A model generated the notes under the pieces. It was given only the letters and a program-made list of their open reading frames with translations. It made no database searches and was not told where the DNA came from. Shown piece after piece: positions 1-8,032 of a stretch of DNA of 64,000 nt. The position numbers and the translations under genes were made by a program. How positions within the stretch are numbered: the first letter of the stretch is position 1; every line of letters begins with the position of its first letter. Origin of the DNA: Geoalkalibacter sp. (GTDB lineage: Bacteria > Desulfobacterota > Desulfuromonadia > Desulfuromonadales > Geoalkalibacteraceae); NCBI RefSeq assembly GCF_030605225.1, contig NZ_JAUWAV010000004.1, forward strand, positions 1 through 64,000, read 5' to 3'.

Positions 1-91
1 GGTTGGCCCCCTTGCCGCCCAGCAGATTCTTCATGTCCCCACGCCCTTCGGCTTTCCCCTCGCCGAAGAAATACACGTACTTCGCAGCCAT
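1..91 (-). CDS. ppdK: Pyruvate, phosphate dikinase, N-terminal fragment
   Basis: Only the first 30 codons are inside the window; the gene runs off the left edge. The peptide begins MAAKYVYFFGEGKAEGRGDM and continues to KNLLGGKGAN, the typical opening of PEP/pyruvate-binding (PPDK) proteins, where the GGKGAN segment starts the nucleotide-binding domain. PPDK interconverts pyruvate, ATP and phosphate with PEP, AMP and pyrophosphate in the cytoplasm, and in acetate-oxidising anaerobes it feeds gluconeogenesis. The ATG at 91 is preceded by a very strong ribosome binding site (GAGGAGGAG). It lies 75 bp downstream of glyS on the same strand, so it may be read with glyQS. Identification rests on about 30 residues. 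Confidence 0.85.
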   Translation of the reverse strand, partial: MAAKYVYFFGEGKAEGRGDMKNLLGGKGAN

Positions 92-166
92 CAACCTACT
101 CCTCCTCTTTTCAGTGATGATATGCCGGGCCGCCATGGCCCTTCGCACCGAGCTTCTTTCCGGAAA

Positions 167-2233
167 TCAGTCGGAAATCCGGGAGAAATCGGCAATCCCT
201 TCAAACAGATGCGCCACCGCCGTGAGCAGCGCCAGCCGGTTGGTGCGCACCGCCGCATCCTCGGCCATGACCATGACGCCGTCGAAAAAGGCATCCACCG
301 GCCCGCGCAGGGCGGCAATCGCTCGCAGGGCTCCGGCGTAGTCTCCCCGATCCACCAGGGTCCGCACCTCGCCGCGGGCCTGTTGCACCGCGGCATGCAA
401 CTGTTTTTCGCAGTCGGCCTGCAACAGTTCGACCCGCACCGCCTCGGGCACGCCGCCCTTGATGATGTTGACCACGCGCTTGAAGGCCACGGCCAGGGCC
501 TCGAAATCCGCGCGCCGCTTCATTTCGGTCAACGCCTGAACCCGCCGCACCGCGTCGACGGGCTCGACAAAACCGGCCGCGAGCACGGCGTCGACCACAT
601 CCTGGGGATGCCCCTGGCTGGTGAGCATGTTGAAAAAGCGCAGGCGGATGAATTCGAGCACCTCGGCGCGCACCTCCTCCAGCGAACGGGTCAGCTTCTC
701 CCGCAGCAGATCGAGGCTTTGCCCCACCAGGGCGGGGATGGACAGGCGCAAGCCGCGATCGAGGATGATGTTGAGAATGCCGATGGCGTTGCGCCGCAGG
801 GCGTAGGGGTCGGCGGTTCCTGTGGGAATCAGGCCGACGCCGAAACAGCCGCAGAGGGTGTCGATCTTGTCGGCGATGGAGATGTAGGCGCCGATGCTCT
901 CCGCCGGCAGCTCGCCGCCCGCGTGCATGGGCAGGTAATGCTCATGAATGGCGGCGCAGACGCGCGGATCCTCGCCTTCGAGGCGGGCATACTCGCGGCC
1001 CATGACCCCTTGAAGTTCGGGGAACTCATAGACCATGCCCGTTTCCAGATCGCACTTGGCGAGCAGCGCCGCGCGCGCCGTGAGCGCCTTTGCCTGGGGT
1101 TCGAACTGCTCCGCCAGGGTTTCGGCGATGGCCTTGAAGCGCATGACCTTTTCGTAGCTGGTGCCGAGCTTGGCCTGATAGACCACGCTCTTGAGCGCTT
1201 CGAGGCGGCTCTCCAGCCTGGCCTTCTGATCCTCCTGCCAGAAGAACATGGCATCGGAGAGACGCGCGCGCAGTACCCGCTCGTTGCCCTTGATGACCAC
1301 GGCGGGATCCTGGGGCACGGTGTTGGCGATGGTGATGAAGCGCGGCAGCAGCCGACCGTCGGCGCCGGCCAGGGTGAAATAGCGCTGATGCCCGCGCATG
1401 GTGGTGATGAGCAATTCGCGCGGCAGCGCCAGATATTTTTCCTCGAAGGATCCGCACAGGGGCACGGGATACTCGACCAGGTAGGACACCTCCTCCAGAA
1501 GTTGCGGATCGGCATTGATGCGCCCGCCGACCGTCTGGGCCACGCGTTCGATCTCGCGGGCGATGATCTCCTGGCGGCGGCGCGGATCGGGCAGCACGAA
1601 ATGCCGCTCGCATTCGGCGAGCCAACCCGCTTCGTTGCTGACGGAAAAAGTGCCGGGCGCCATGAAGCGGTGGCCGCGCGAGAGGTGACCGCTTTGCAGA
1701 TTGCCGAAGGCAAAGGGCACCACCGCGCCGTCGAACAGGGCGACGATCCAGTGCACCGGCCGGGCGAAACGAATGTCGAGATCCTTCCAGCGCATGGACT
1801 TCTTGAAGGGGATGACGCTGATGAGGCGCGGCAACATTTCCGGCAGCAGTTCGGCGGTGGGGCGCCCCTCGATCACCTTGGACAGAAACAGGTACTCGCC
1901 CTTGTCGGTCTGCGCGCGGGAGAGCTCGGACACCTCCACGCCGTTGGCGCGGGCAAAGCCGACGGCGGCCTTGGTGGGGTTGCCCTCGGCGTCGAAGGCG
2001 ACCTTGACGGAAGGGCCCATGAGACTCAATTCCTGGCGCTCCTGGGCCAGGGCCGTCTCCGCGACGACCAGCGCCAGACGCCGCGGCGTGGCATAGGTGC
2101 GAATGGCGCCGCAGGCGATGCGTGCGCTCTCGAATTCCTTGCGGATCAGGCGCTCAAGATCGGCCATGGCCTGGGGGAGAAAACCCGCGGGAATCTCTTC
2201 GGTTCCGATTTCAAGAAAAAGTTCGGCAGACAT
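167..2233 (-). CDS. glyS: Glycine-tRNA ligase beta subunit
   Basis: 688 residues, the usual length of bacterial GlyS. The N-terminus MSAELFLEIGTEEIPAGF is the family signature; the chain then follows the GlyS pattern to a C-terminal DALR-type anticodon-binding region (around RVVNIIKG). With the alpha subunit it forms the alpha2beta2 enzyme that charges tRNA-Gly in the cytoplasm. The open frame extends upstream to 2419, but that part overlaps glyQ and does not resemble GlyS, so the ATG at 2233 is chosen. It lies 29 bp after glyQ, so the two are almost certainly cotranscribed, as is usual for this pair. Confidence 0.97.
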   Translation of the reverse strand: MSAELFLEIGTEEIPAGFLPQAMADLERLIRKEFESARIACGAIRTYATPRRLALVVAETALAQERQELSLMGPSVKVAFDAEGNPTKAAVGFARANGVEVSELSRAQTDKGEYLFLSKVIEGRPTAELLPEMLPRLISVIPFKKSMRWKDLDIRFARPVHWIVALFDGAVVPFAFGNLQSGHLSRGHRFMAPGTFSVSNEAGWLAECERHFVLPDPRRRQEIIAREIERVAQTVGGRINADPQLLEEVSYLVEYPVPLCGSFEEKYLALPRELLITTMRGHQRYFTLAGADGRLLPRFITIANTVPQDPAVVIKGNERVLRARLSDAMFFWQEDQKARLESRLEALKSVVYQAKLGTSYEKVMRFKAIAETLAEQFEPQAKALTARAALLAKCDLETGMVYEFPELQGVMGREYARLEGEDPRVCAAIHEHYLPMHAGGELPAESIGAYISIADKIDTLCGCFGVGLIPTGTADPYALRRNAIGILNIILDRGLRLSIPALVGQSLDLLREKLTRSLEEVRAEVLEFIRLRFFNMLTSQGHPQDVVDAVLAAGFVEPVDAVRRVQALTEMKRRADFEALAVAFKRVVNIIKGGVPEAVRVELLQADCEKQLHAAVQQARGEVRTLVDRGDYAGALRAIAALRGPVDAFFDGVMVMAEDAAVRTNRLALLTAVAHLFEGIADFSRISD

Positions 2234-2262
2234 GAAAGCTCCGGATAAGCGGGGAATCGGAT

Positions 2263-3132
2263 CTAGCGGCTCAACAGCGGAAAGCCCATCTTCTCGCGCT
2301 GCGCGACATAGCCCTGGGCACAGAGCTTGGCCAGGTTGCGCACCCGCCCGATGTAGTTGGCGCGCTCGGTGACCGAAATGGCGCCGCGGGCGTCGAGCAG
2401 GTTGAAGGTGTGCGAGCACTTGAGCACGAAATCATAGGCGGGGAACACCAACTGCTTCTCGGCGAGACGGATGCACTCCTTCTCGTACATGCCGAAGAGC
2501 TGAAAAAGCATGGCGGTGTCGGCTTCCTCGAAGTTGTAGGTGGAAAACTCGACTTCGGTCTGATGATGCACGTCGCCGTAGCGGATGCCCTTGACCCATT
2601 CGAGGTCGTAGACGTTGTCCACCCCTTGCAGATACATGGCGATGCGCTCGCAGCCGTAGGTGATCTCGCCCGACACGGGTTTGAGATCGATGCCGCCGGC
2701 CTGCTGAAAGTAGGTGAACTGGGTGATTTCCATGCCGTCGAGCCACACCTCCCAGCCCAGGCCCCAGGCGCCCAGGGTCGGCGATTCCCAGTCGTCCTCG
2801 ACGAAACGGATGTCGTGGCGCGAGGGATCGATGCCGAAGCTGCGCAGGGAATCGAGGTAAAGGTCCTGAATGTTCATGGGAGAAGGCTTGAGGATCACCT
2901 GAAACTGATAATAGTGCTGAAGGCGGTTGGGATTTTCGCCGTAGCGGCCGTCGGTGGGCCGGCGGGAGGGTTCGACATAGGCGACGTTCCATGGCTCGGG
3001 GCCGAGAACGCGCAGGAAGGTGGCGGGGTTGAAGGTGCCGGCACCCTTTTCCAAATCATAGGGCTGCTGGATGATGCAGCCCTGCTTGGCCCAATAGGTC
3101 TGCAGAGCCAGGATCAGTTCTTGAAAAGTCAC
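2263..3132 (-). CDS. glyQ: Glycine-tRNA ligase alpha subunit
   Basis: 289 residues, class II aminoacyl-tRNA synthetase catalytic subunit of the bacterial heterotetrameric GlyRS. It begins [19 protein letters not shown] and carries the conserved [19 protein letters not shown] segment (class II motif 2 region) and the [15 protein letters not shown] segment. The frame is open to 3213, but the upstream 27 codons look like leader sequence; GTG at 3132 has a clean Shine-Dalgarno (GGAGG, 4 nt before) and matches the family start. First gene of the glyQ-glyS unit. A 19-bp palindrome lies about 50 bp upstream (see 3181..3199). Confidence 0.97.
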   Translation of the reverse strand: MTFQELILALQTYWAKQGCIIQQPYDLEKGAGTFNPATFLRVLGPEPWNVAYVEPSRRPTDGRYGENPNRLQHYYQFQVILKPSPMNIQDLYLDSLRSFGIDPSRHDIRFVEDDWESPTLGAWGLGWEVWLDGMEITQFTYFQQAGGIDLKPVSGEITYGCERIAMYLQGVDNVYDLEWVKGIRYGDVHHQTEVEFSTYNFEEADTAMLFQLFGMYEKECIRLAEKQLVFPAYDFVLKCSHTFNLLDARGAISVTERANYIGRVRNLAKLCAQGYVAQREKMGFPLLSR

Positions 3133-3180
3133 GCTGCCTCCAGGAAAAACCAGGAAATTGATGCCGCCGCGACGCGGCAC

Positions 3181-3199
3181 TTGGTATACTGTATACAAA
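3181..3199. promoter_or_regulatory. 19-bp palindrome upstream of glyQ
   Basis: TTGGTATACTGTATACAAA: two GTATAC half sites around a central T, with 8 of 9 positions symmetric. It is centred 58 bp upstream of the glyQ start, where a promoter would lie. Palindromes with GTATAC cores are common operators of GntR-type regulators, but the regulator is unknown here. Alternatively one half is simply a -10 element (TATACC on the minus strand). Confidence 0.35.
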
Positions 3200-3272
3200 A
3201 AGCAGAGAAGCAAAAAGGGTAGCCCACAAAAACCGCCCTGTCAAGCGGGAAAACCCCCGAAAAAATCCCCGT

Positions 3273-4052
3273 TTATCCGCCCTTGCCGGGCTCGTGGCCC
3301 ACCGAAAAACGCTCCAGAAATGCCTGGCTGCGCAAGGGCCGCGACAGATGCAGAGCCAGGGCATCGCGCAGCACCGCCTGACCCTCGAGCAGGGTTTGCG
3401 CGCCGAAGCGAAACCCGCTAAACAACACATCGGCGGTTTTCAAGCAGCGCGCCAGGGTGCCCAGGGTCAAGGGCGAGAGCCACAGGCCGGCACGCCCCGA
3501 GGCGCAACGCGCGCACAACCGGCCGCCGCGCGCGGCCGAAAAAGCCACCTCCGCCTCGGCGGCGGCGTCACCGCACTCGGAACAATGCAGCAGATGGGGC
3601 ACGTAGCCCGCGGCGCGCAGCAGGCGCATCTCCAGCAGCAGGCGTATCCCGGGCAGTCCCTCGCCATCGCCGTGAGCCATCGCGTCCAGAAAGGCGCCCA
3701 GCAGATCAAACACCTCGGGGTGCGGTGCACCGTCACCGAACAGCTCCTCCACCAACTCGCAGCCATAGGCGGCCAAAGCCAGGGCGTCGAGGCGCGCGCG
3801 CAATCCCGCGCGCAGATCCTCCAGTTCCACTTCGCGCAAGGACGCCAACCCCTCGCCGCGCGGCGCGATCCAATGCACCCGTACCTGGGCGAAGGGCTCC
3901 AGCGCCGCGCCGAAACGCCGGCGACTGCTGCGCGCGTTGCGGGCGAACCCCTTGAGCAGCCCCAGATCGCGCGCATAAAAAATCACGATGCGATCCGCAT
4001 CGCCGTAATCGCTGTGGCGCAGGATGATGGCGTCGGACACATGCGGTTTCAT
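3273..4052 (-). CDS. recO: DNA repair protein RecO
   Basis: 259 residues, normal RecO length. The N-terminal OB-fold is visible (DAIILRHSDYGDADRIVIFY, then KGFARNARSSRRRFG), followed by the helical domain and a zinc-finger-like stretch with two CxxC pairs (HCSECGD and LCARCASG). RecO loads RecA on SSB-coated single-stranded DNA in the RecFOR pathway. ATG at 4052. It sits 22 bp after mgtE and 140 bp before glyQ on the same strand, so readthrough from mgtE is likely. Confidence 0.93.
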   Translation of the reverse strand: MKPHVSDAIILRHSDYGDADRIVIFYARDLGLLKGFARNARSSRRRFGAALEPFAQVRVHWIAPRGEGLASLREVELEDLRAGLRARLDALALAAYGCELVEELFGDGAPHPEVFDLLGAFLDAMAHGDGEGLPGIRLLLEMRLLRAAGYVPHLLHCSECGDAAAEAEVAFSAARGGRLCARCASGRAGLWLSPLTLGTLARCLKTADVLFSGFRFGAQTLLEGQAVLRDALALHLSRPLRSQAFLERFSVGHEPGKGG

Positions 4053-4074
4053 GATTGACGGCAGCCGACCGGGA

Positions 4075-5430
4075 TTAGCGCAGATAGCTTAGAAACAGGG
4101 TCGCCGTGCCGAAATAGATGAGAATGCCGGTGATGTCGTTGGCGGTTTGCACGAAGGGGCTGGAGGCGATAGCCGGATCGACGCCGATCTTCTTGAAGAA
4201 GGTGGGGGCCAGCACACCCGTGGAGGCGGCGACGGTCATGGCGGTGATCATGGCCAGTCCGACAACCAGGCCCAGATAGGGATTGCCGTGCCAGACGAGC
4301 GCCACCAGGCCGACCACCAGGCCGCACACCGCGCCCATGATCAGCCCGACGCGCAGTTCCTTGAAAAACACCTGGCGCAGGGTCGAGAAGTCGATGCGCC
4401 CCGTGGCGAAGCCACGCACCACGATGGTCGCCGACTGACCGCCGACGTTGCCGCCCATGCCGGTGATGACCGGCACGAAGGACACCAGGGCGATGATCTG
4501 CTCGATGGTCGCCTTGAACAGCCACATGAGATAGCCGGTGATGACCCCGCCGAACAGGTTGGTGATCAGCCAGGGCAGACGCAGGCGGGCGATCTTGAAG
4601 GACTTGAAGCCGTAGAGCAGCTCTTCCTCGCTGGTTCCGGCCATCTTGAAAATGTCGTCGGTGGCCTCTTCGCGAAGAACGTCGATGACGTCGTCGACGG
4701 TGACGATCCCCATGAGCTTGTTGTTTTCGTCGACGACGGGAATGGCCAGAATGTTGTAACGCGCCACCAGATGCGCCACCTCCTCCTGGTCGGTGTCGGT
4801 GGTGACGCGGATGACATCCCGAGTCATGACGTCCTTGAGCGGGGTCTGGGGAGGCACCGTGAGCAACTGACGCAGGGACAGCACTCCGACGAGGTGGCCG
4901 TATTCGTCGGTGACGTAGACGTAGAAGACCATCTCCACGTCCTCGGCCTTCTGCAGGGCCTCGATGGCCTCCTTGACGGTCATCTCCTCCTGCAGGGAGA
5001 AGATCTCCGTCGACATGATGCCGCCGGCGGTGTACTCGTCGTATTGCAGGAGCTGCTCGATCTCGGTGGAATCCTCGTCATGCATGATGTTGAGGATTTC
5101 CTCGGCCAGCTCCTCGGGCAGGTTGCGGATGATGTCGACGGCATCGTCGTAGGGCATTTCCTGCAGAACTTCGGTGATGGTTTCCTTGTCGATCTGCTCC
5201 AGCAGCTGGGCGCCGGTGGCGTGATCGAGCTCGGAGAGCACGTAGGCCGAAGTTTCCGGATCCTCGATGAGATTGAAGAGGATGCGTTGTTCCTTGAGGT
5301 CGAGATAGCGAAACAGGTGGGCGATGTCGGCGGGATGGATCTTGCCGAGCATCTTGGCGAGATGGGGATAAGCCCCCCGGCGGATGAGGCGGCGCACCGT
5401 ATCCAGGAGTATCTGGTGTTTCTGTTCCAT
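4075..5430 (-). CDS. mgtE: Magnesium transporter MgtE
   Basis: 451 residues with the standard MgtE order: N-terminal helical superfamily domain (roughly 1-130, including DDAVDIIRNLPEELAEEIL), two CBS domains (about 130-255), the connecting plug helix, and five membrane segments in the last 180 residues. The pore signature GMGGNVGGQSATIVVRG is present. MgtE is an inner-membrane Mg2+ channel gated by Mg2+ bound to the CBS/N domains. The frame is open to 5478, but MEQKHQILLD at 5430 fits family starts and has a GGGGAG upstream. A second magnesium channel, corA, is at 51354. Confidence 0.95.
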   Translation of the reverse strand: MEQKHQILLDTVRRLIRRGAYPHLAKMLGKIHPADIAHLFRYLDLKEQRILFNLIEDPETSAYVLSELDHATGAQLLEQIDKETITEVLQEMPYDDAVDIIRNLPEELAEEILNIMHDEDSTEIEQLLQYDEYTAGGIMSTEIFSLQEEMTVKEAIEALQKAEDVEMVFYVYVTDEYGHLVGVLSLRQLLTVPPQTPLKDVMTRDVIRVTTDTDQEEVAHLVARYNILAIPVVDENNKLMGIVTVDDVIDVLREEATDDIFKMAGTSEEELLYGFKSFKIARLRLPWLITNLFGGVITGYLMWLFKATIEQIIALVSFVPVITGMGGNVGGQSATIVVRGFATGRIDFSTLRQVFFKELRVGLIMGAVCGLVVGLVALVWHGNPYLGLVVGLAMITAMTVAASTGVLAPTFFKKIGVDPAIASSPFVQTANDITGILIYFGTATLFLSYLR

Positions 5431-5564
5431 GGTCGCGCTCCCCGCGTGCGGCGAAATCGAAGGCAAAAAACACGCCATTGTAATGGGCCGCTCACGGGGG
5501 TGTCAACCGCTACGGCGCGGGAGAAAAACGCGAGGGGGCGGATTGCCGCCCGCCCCCTCTTGCT

Positions 5565-6122
5565 TCAGGCTGCCGCCCGCTGTTCGTATTGCTCCACCAG
5601 GCGCCGGTATTTTTCCTCCAGCCCGGGAGTGCGTGCCTCGGCGTCCCGGTAGGCCCTGAGCATGCCGGGGCGCGGCGCCTCGGGCAGAACCCGCTCGGCC
5701 AGGGGATAGAGAATATGATCTTCCTTGTCGATGTGGTCGCGCAGCAGCGCGATGTAGCCGCGGGCGTTTTCGGCGATGGGCGGAATCCGCCCGGCTTCAC
5801 CGGCCTGGGCCCGGCGCGCCGCCTCTTCCATGGCCCGCACGAAGGCCCGCCCATGGTCGTGGGCCAGCAACATGGCCGCCACCGGTGAATTGTCCCGGGG
5901 CATGCCATTGTCCACCAGCGCCTTGAACAGCACATCCTCTTCCTTGGCGTGGTGAAAACGGTCGGCGTAGTTGCGGATGAAATCGACGGCATCCAGAAAG
6001 AATTGCCAGTCGCGGAACTTGCCTGCCTCCATGCGCGCCACGTTGTTTTCGAGCAGCGCGATCATGCGCAGGATCAGTTTGTGCTCCTCCACCATCACCT
6101 GGGTCACGTCGATTTTGCTCAT
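5565..6122 (-). CDS. Hemerythrin HHE-domain protein
   Basis: 185 residues, one hemerythrin-like four-helix bundle. The likely di-iron ligands are visible: H14 (EEHKLIL), H57/H58 with E61/E62 (FHHAKEEDVLF), H88/H90 (LAHDHGRAF) and H130 with E134 (LRDHIDKEDH). Such proteins bind O2, NO or act in repair of iron-sulfur centres; the exact role here is inferred. It is the last gene of a three-gene operon and starts 2 bp after the preceding gene, so it is probably translationally coupled. The upstream FNR-type box suggests oxygen- or NO-responsive control. Confidence 0.85.
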   Translation of the reverse strand: MSKIDVTQVMVEEHKLILRMIALLENNVARMEAGKFRDWQFFLDAVDFIRNYADRFHHAKEEDVLFKALVDNGMPRDNSPVAAMLLAHDHGRAFVRAMEEAARRAQAGEAGRIPPIAENARGYIALLRDHIDKEDHILYPLAERVLPEAPRPGMLRAYRDAEARTPGLEEKYRRLVEQYEQRAAA

Positions 6123-6124
6123 GC

Positions 6125-6580
6125 TCAGGATCTCCTTTCACCGTCAACGCCGATGATCGCCACCTCGAAGGGAATGTTCTTGCCCGAGGCCTCCAGGGCC
6201 TGTTTGGCCATCATGGCCAGACCGCGGCAGCAGGGCACCTCCATGATGGTGACGGTCAGCGACTGAATATCGTTGTTTTTCAAAATCGCCGTCAATTTGT
6301 CCATGTAAGGGCTGGTGTCGTCCAATTTGGGACAAGCGTTGACCAGCACCTTGCCCCTGATGAAATCGCGGTGAAAATCGCCGTAGGCAAAGGGCGCGCA
6401 GTCGGCGGCGATGAGCAGATGGGCATTCTCCAGCCAGGGGGCGCTGGGCGGCACCAGATGCAGTTGGGTCGGCCACTGGCGCAGTTCCGAGGCGACCTTG
6501 CCCTTCGCGCTGTTGTCGGTCGCGGGTTTCTCGATGGTGCGCACGTTGCTGCCGGGGCAGCCGCAGGCCAGATTTTTCAT
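6125..6580 (-). CDS. Cysteine-rich protein related to the C-terminal part of 4Fe-4S ferredoxin-type proteins
   Basis: 151 residues. It starts MKNLACGCPGS and has further cysteines in AADCAPFAYGDFH, VNACPKLDD and MEVPCCRGLAMM. The middle and C-terminal parts look like the domain usually found behind a ferredoxin-like 2x[4Fe-4S] module in anaerobes, but the ferredoxin module itself is missing and is replaced by the short CGCPGS head. The frame is open to 6598; the ATG at 6580 is preferred because AAGGAG lies 7 nt upstream. It is the middle gene between the DUF1858-like protein and the hemerythrin. A metal or Fe-S cluster role is likely; the reaction is unknown. Confidence 0.7.
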   Translation of the reverse strand: MKNLACGCPGSNVRTIEKPATDNSAKGKVASELRQWPTQLHLVPPSAPWLENAHLLIAADCAPFAYGDFHRDFIRGKVLVNACPKLDDTSPYMDKLTAILKNNDIQSLTVTIMEVPCCRGLAMMAKQALEASGKNIPFEVAIIGVDGERRS

Positions 6581-6604
6581 GGTGGATTCTCCTTGCATGG
6601 GGGT

Positions 6605-6820
6605 TTATAGAGCGTCCAGATAGCCGTTGATTTCCGCTTCGATTTGGTCTTCCGCCTCCTTGCCCAGGGCGTGGATGCTCACCACGTCCTTGAGCAGGCA
6701 GATGCCCACGCCGCAGGTGACGCAGGCGATGTCGTGGTTCTTGAGGATCTCCCCGATCCGGGGATGCTCCTTCAACACATTCTGAATTTGTCCGTCACCG
6801 AGATTGTTTCTGAGGTTCAT
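6605..6820 (-). CDS. Small DUF1858/ScdA-N-like cysteine protein
   Basis: 71 residues with a helical start (IQNVLKEHPRIGEILKNH) and a cysteine motif C33, C36, C41 (CVTCGVGIC). This resembles the short domain that precedes the hemerythrin domain in RIC/ScdA/YtfE-type repair proteins and stands alone in many anaerobes. The start at 6820 is chosen over 6841: GGAAGGAG lies 8 nt upstream and the predicted transcription start near 6844 leaves almost no leader for the longer form. First gene of the operon with the Fe-S and hemerythrin genes. Confidence 0.7.
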   Translation of the reverse strand: MNLRNNLGDGQIQNVLKEHPRIGEILKNHDIACVTCGVGICLLKDVVSIHALGKEAEDQIEAEINGYLDAL

Positions 6821-6850
6821 GGCGTCGTCTCCTTCCGTCATCCTGGGTGC

Positions 6851-6893
6851 AGATTAGCCCAGGACCGAAGAACGCCGACATGACGTGGGTCAA
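6851..6893 (-). promoter_or_regulatory. FNR-type box and promoter of the hemerythrin operon
   Basis: On the minus strand 6893-6880 reads TTGAC-CCAC-GTCAT, a near-match to the FNR/DNR consensus TTGAT-N4-ATCAA with the TGA-N6-TCA core intact. A possible -10 (TAATCT, 6856-6851) puts the start site near 6844, with the box centred about 42 bp upstream, the class II activator position. No good -35 is needed in that arrangement. The call is from spacing and symmetry only. Confidence 0.45.
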
Positions 6894-6955
6894 AAAATGA
6901 AAGGAAATTTGCGCGCGGGAAAAAATTTCACAAAAACGAACGGCCCTGCCTACCC

Positions 6956-7783
6956 TCAACGGCCATATTCCTCGGAGCCGCCGGGGGAGCGCGGCATCTT
7001 CCAACTCGGCACATAAGGGATAAAGGCGCACTTGGCGGGATCAAAGATGCAGTCTTCCCCGGGCGGACAGGGGGTGGGATCGATGCAACGGCGGATGTCC
7101 CTGGTCGGGCGACCGGAATCTTCAGGCGCATCCGGTCCGCCGGGTCCGGGGCCGCCGGGTCCGGGGCCGCCGGGCCGGGATGGGTCGATCGTCGGCACGC
7201 GACCATCGAGGGACACGCCGCCCGCCGGCTGCGCGGAAGCCGGAGGCTCGAAGGCGAATTCCCATTTGGCGTAGCTGTCGGCGCCGGCCAGTTTCTCGAG
7301 CCCTGGCGGAAAATTCTCGGTCTTGAAGGGTGTGAGCGTGCTCGAACTGCGCACGCCGCGGATGCGTCCGCCGGGATCCTTGATCAGCACGAAGTCCTCG
7401 CCGGTCATGGGATCCTTGTAGGGCTTGCGCAGATGACGCACGATCTGCGCCGCGCGCGGGTCGCGCAGCAGCTCTTCGATGCTGTTGGGCAAGAGCCCGG
7501 GCGCGCGCCGCTGCTGCTGCCGGGCGTCGCCGGACCCGAAGGATTCGCGGCCGCGTCCGGCGAAATCCGTATGGTAGAAGCTTTCGATGGCCTTGTAATA
7601 CTGCTGCCCCACCCACAGCAGCTCCTGCTCCTTGACCCGCTGGGAAGCCGCGGTCCAGCTCACCCCCGTCATGGCCGAGCCGATTCCCAGAATGACCACG
7701 GCGACCAGCACCACCAGGAGCATGGCGCCACGCTGGTTGCCCAGGGGGCAGGACTTGATTGAGCGGAAAAAAGGCGCCGGCAT
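6956..7783 (-). CDS. Type II secretion/type IV pilus-like pseudopilin with proline-glycine tail
   Basis: About 275 residues. After a short basic leader (FFRSIKSCPLGNQRG) comes a prepilin-type hydrophobic helix AMLLVVLVAVVILGIGSAM, so cleavage by a prepilin peptidase after the glycine is expected; a pilD gene is in this window at 62109. The rest is a periplasmic domain (LLWVGQQYYKAIESFYH...), then a low-complexity stretch GGPGPGGPGPGG and a cysteine-containing tail (CIDPTPCPPGEDC). The start is uncertain: no clear ribosome binding site precedes ATG 7783 and the frame is open to 7885. It stands alone, divergent from the PilZ gene. The second cleaved residue is A rather than the usual F, and the fifth residue is not E. 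Confidence 0.7.
   Translation of the reverse strand: MPAPFFRSIKSCPLGNQRGAMLLVVLVAVVILGIGSAMTGVSWTAASQRVKEQELLWVGQQYYKAIESFYHTDFAGRGRESFGSGDARQQQRRAPGLLPNSIEELLRDPRAAQIVRHLRKPYKDPMTGEDFVLIKDPGGRIRGVRSSSTLTPFKTENFPPGLEKLAGADSYAKWEFAFEPPASAQPAGGVSLDGRVPTIDPSRPGGPGPGGPGPGGPDAPEDSGRPTRDIRRCIDPTPCPPGEDCIFDPAKCAFIPYVPSWKMPRSPGGSEEYGR
7138..7179. repeat. 15-bp tandem repeat inside the pseudopilin gene
   Basis: Unit CGCCGGGTCCGGGGC, two perfect copies and a partial third, encoding the PGPGG repeats of the pseudopilin on the minus strand. In-frame copy number change would lengthen or shorten the linker by five residues. Confidence 0.8.
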
Positions 7784-8032
7784 GGTGTTATCGCTTAGCG
7801 CTCGGGCAAAAGCCCGCGAGGACGAACGCCCGTCGGCCCACCGGGAGCCTGTTTGCGCCCGGCGGCACCGAGGTGCGGAAGGCATGGTTCTTGAAGATGA
7901 AATCTTTCCAAGCTGGCTCGTCTGGATTTTTGGGGAATGAATGCCGGAGTCCTCAGCCTAATGGAAAAGCGGACAAGATTGCAAGCCGACCTTGGTAAAT
8001 CAAGGCCCACGGCGTTCGATACGGAGGGATTC

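Noticed and set aside
122-2248. 708-codon plus-strand frame opposite glyS
   Set aside because: It is the antisense shadow of glyS; composition is the His/Gly/Gln-rich type produced by high-GC genes read backwards. Similar long shadows oppose mgtE (4147-5652), ydbH (9587-11125), polA (12608-14338), hoxH (15713-17083), hoxF (18881-20338), lon (21632-24028), actP (26800-28281), prfC (33958-35802), malQ (36568-38835), uvrC (39832-41619) and GH57 (47730-50219).
2263-3213. 316-residue form of GlyQ
   Set aside because: The 27 extra residues are not GlyQ-like and cover the palindrome; the GTG at 3132 has a strong ribosome binding site.
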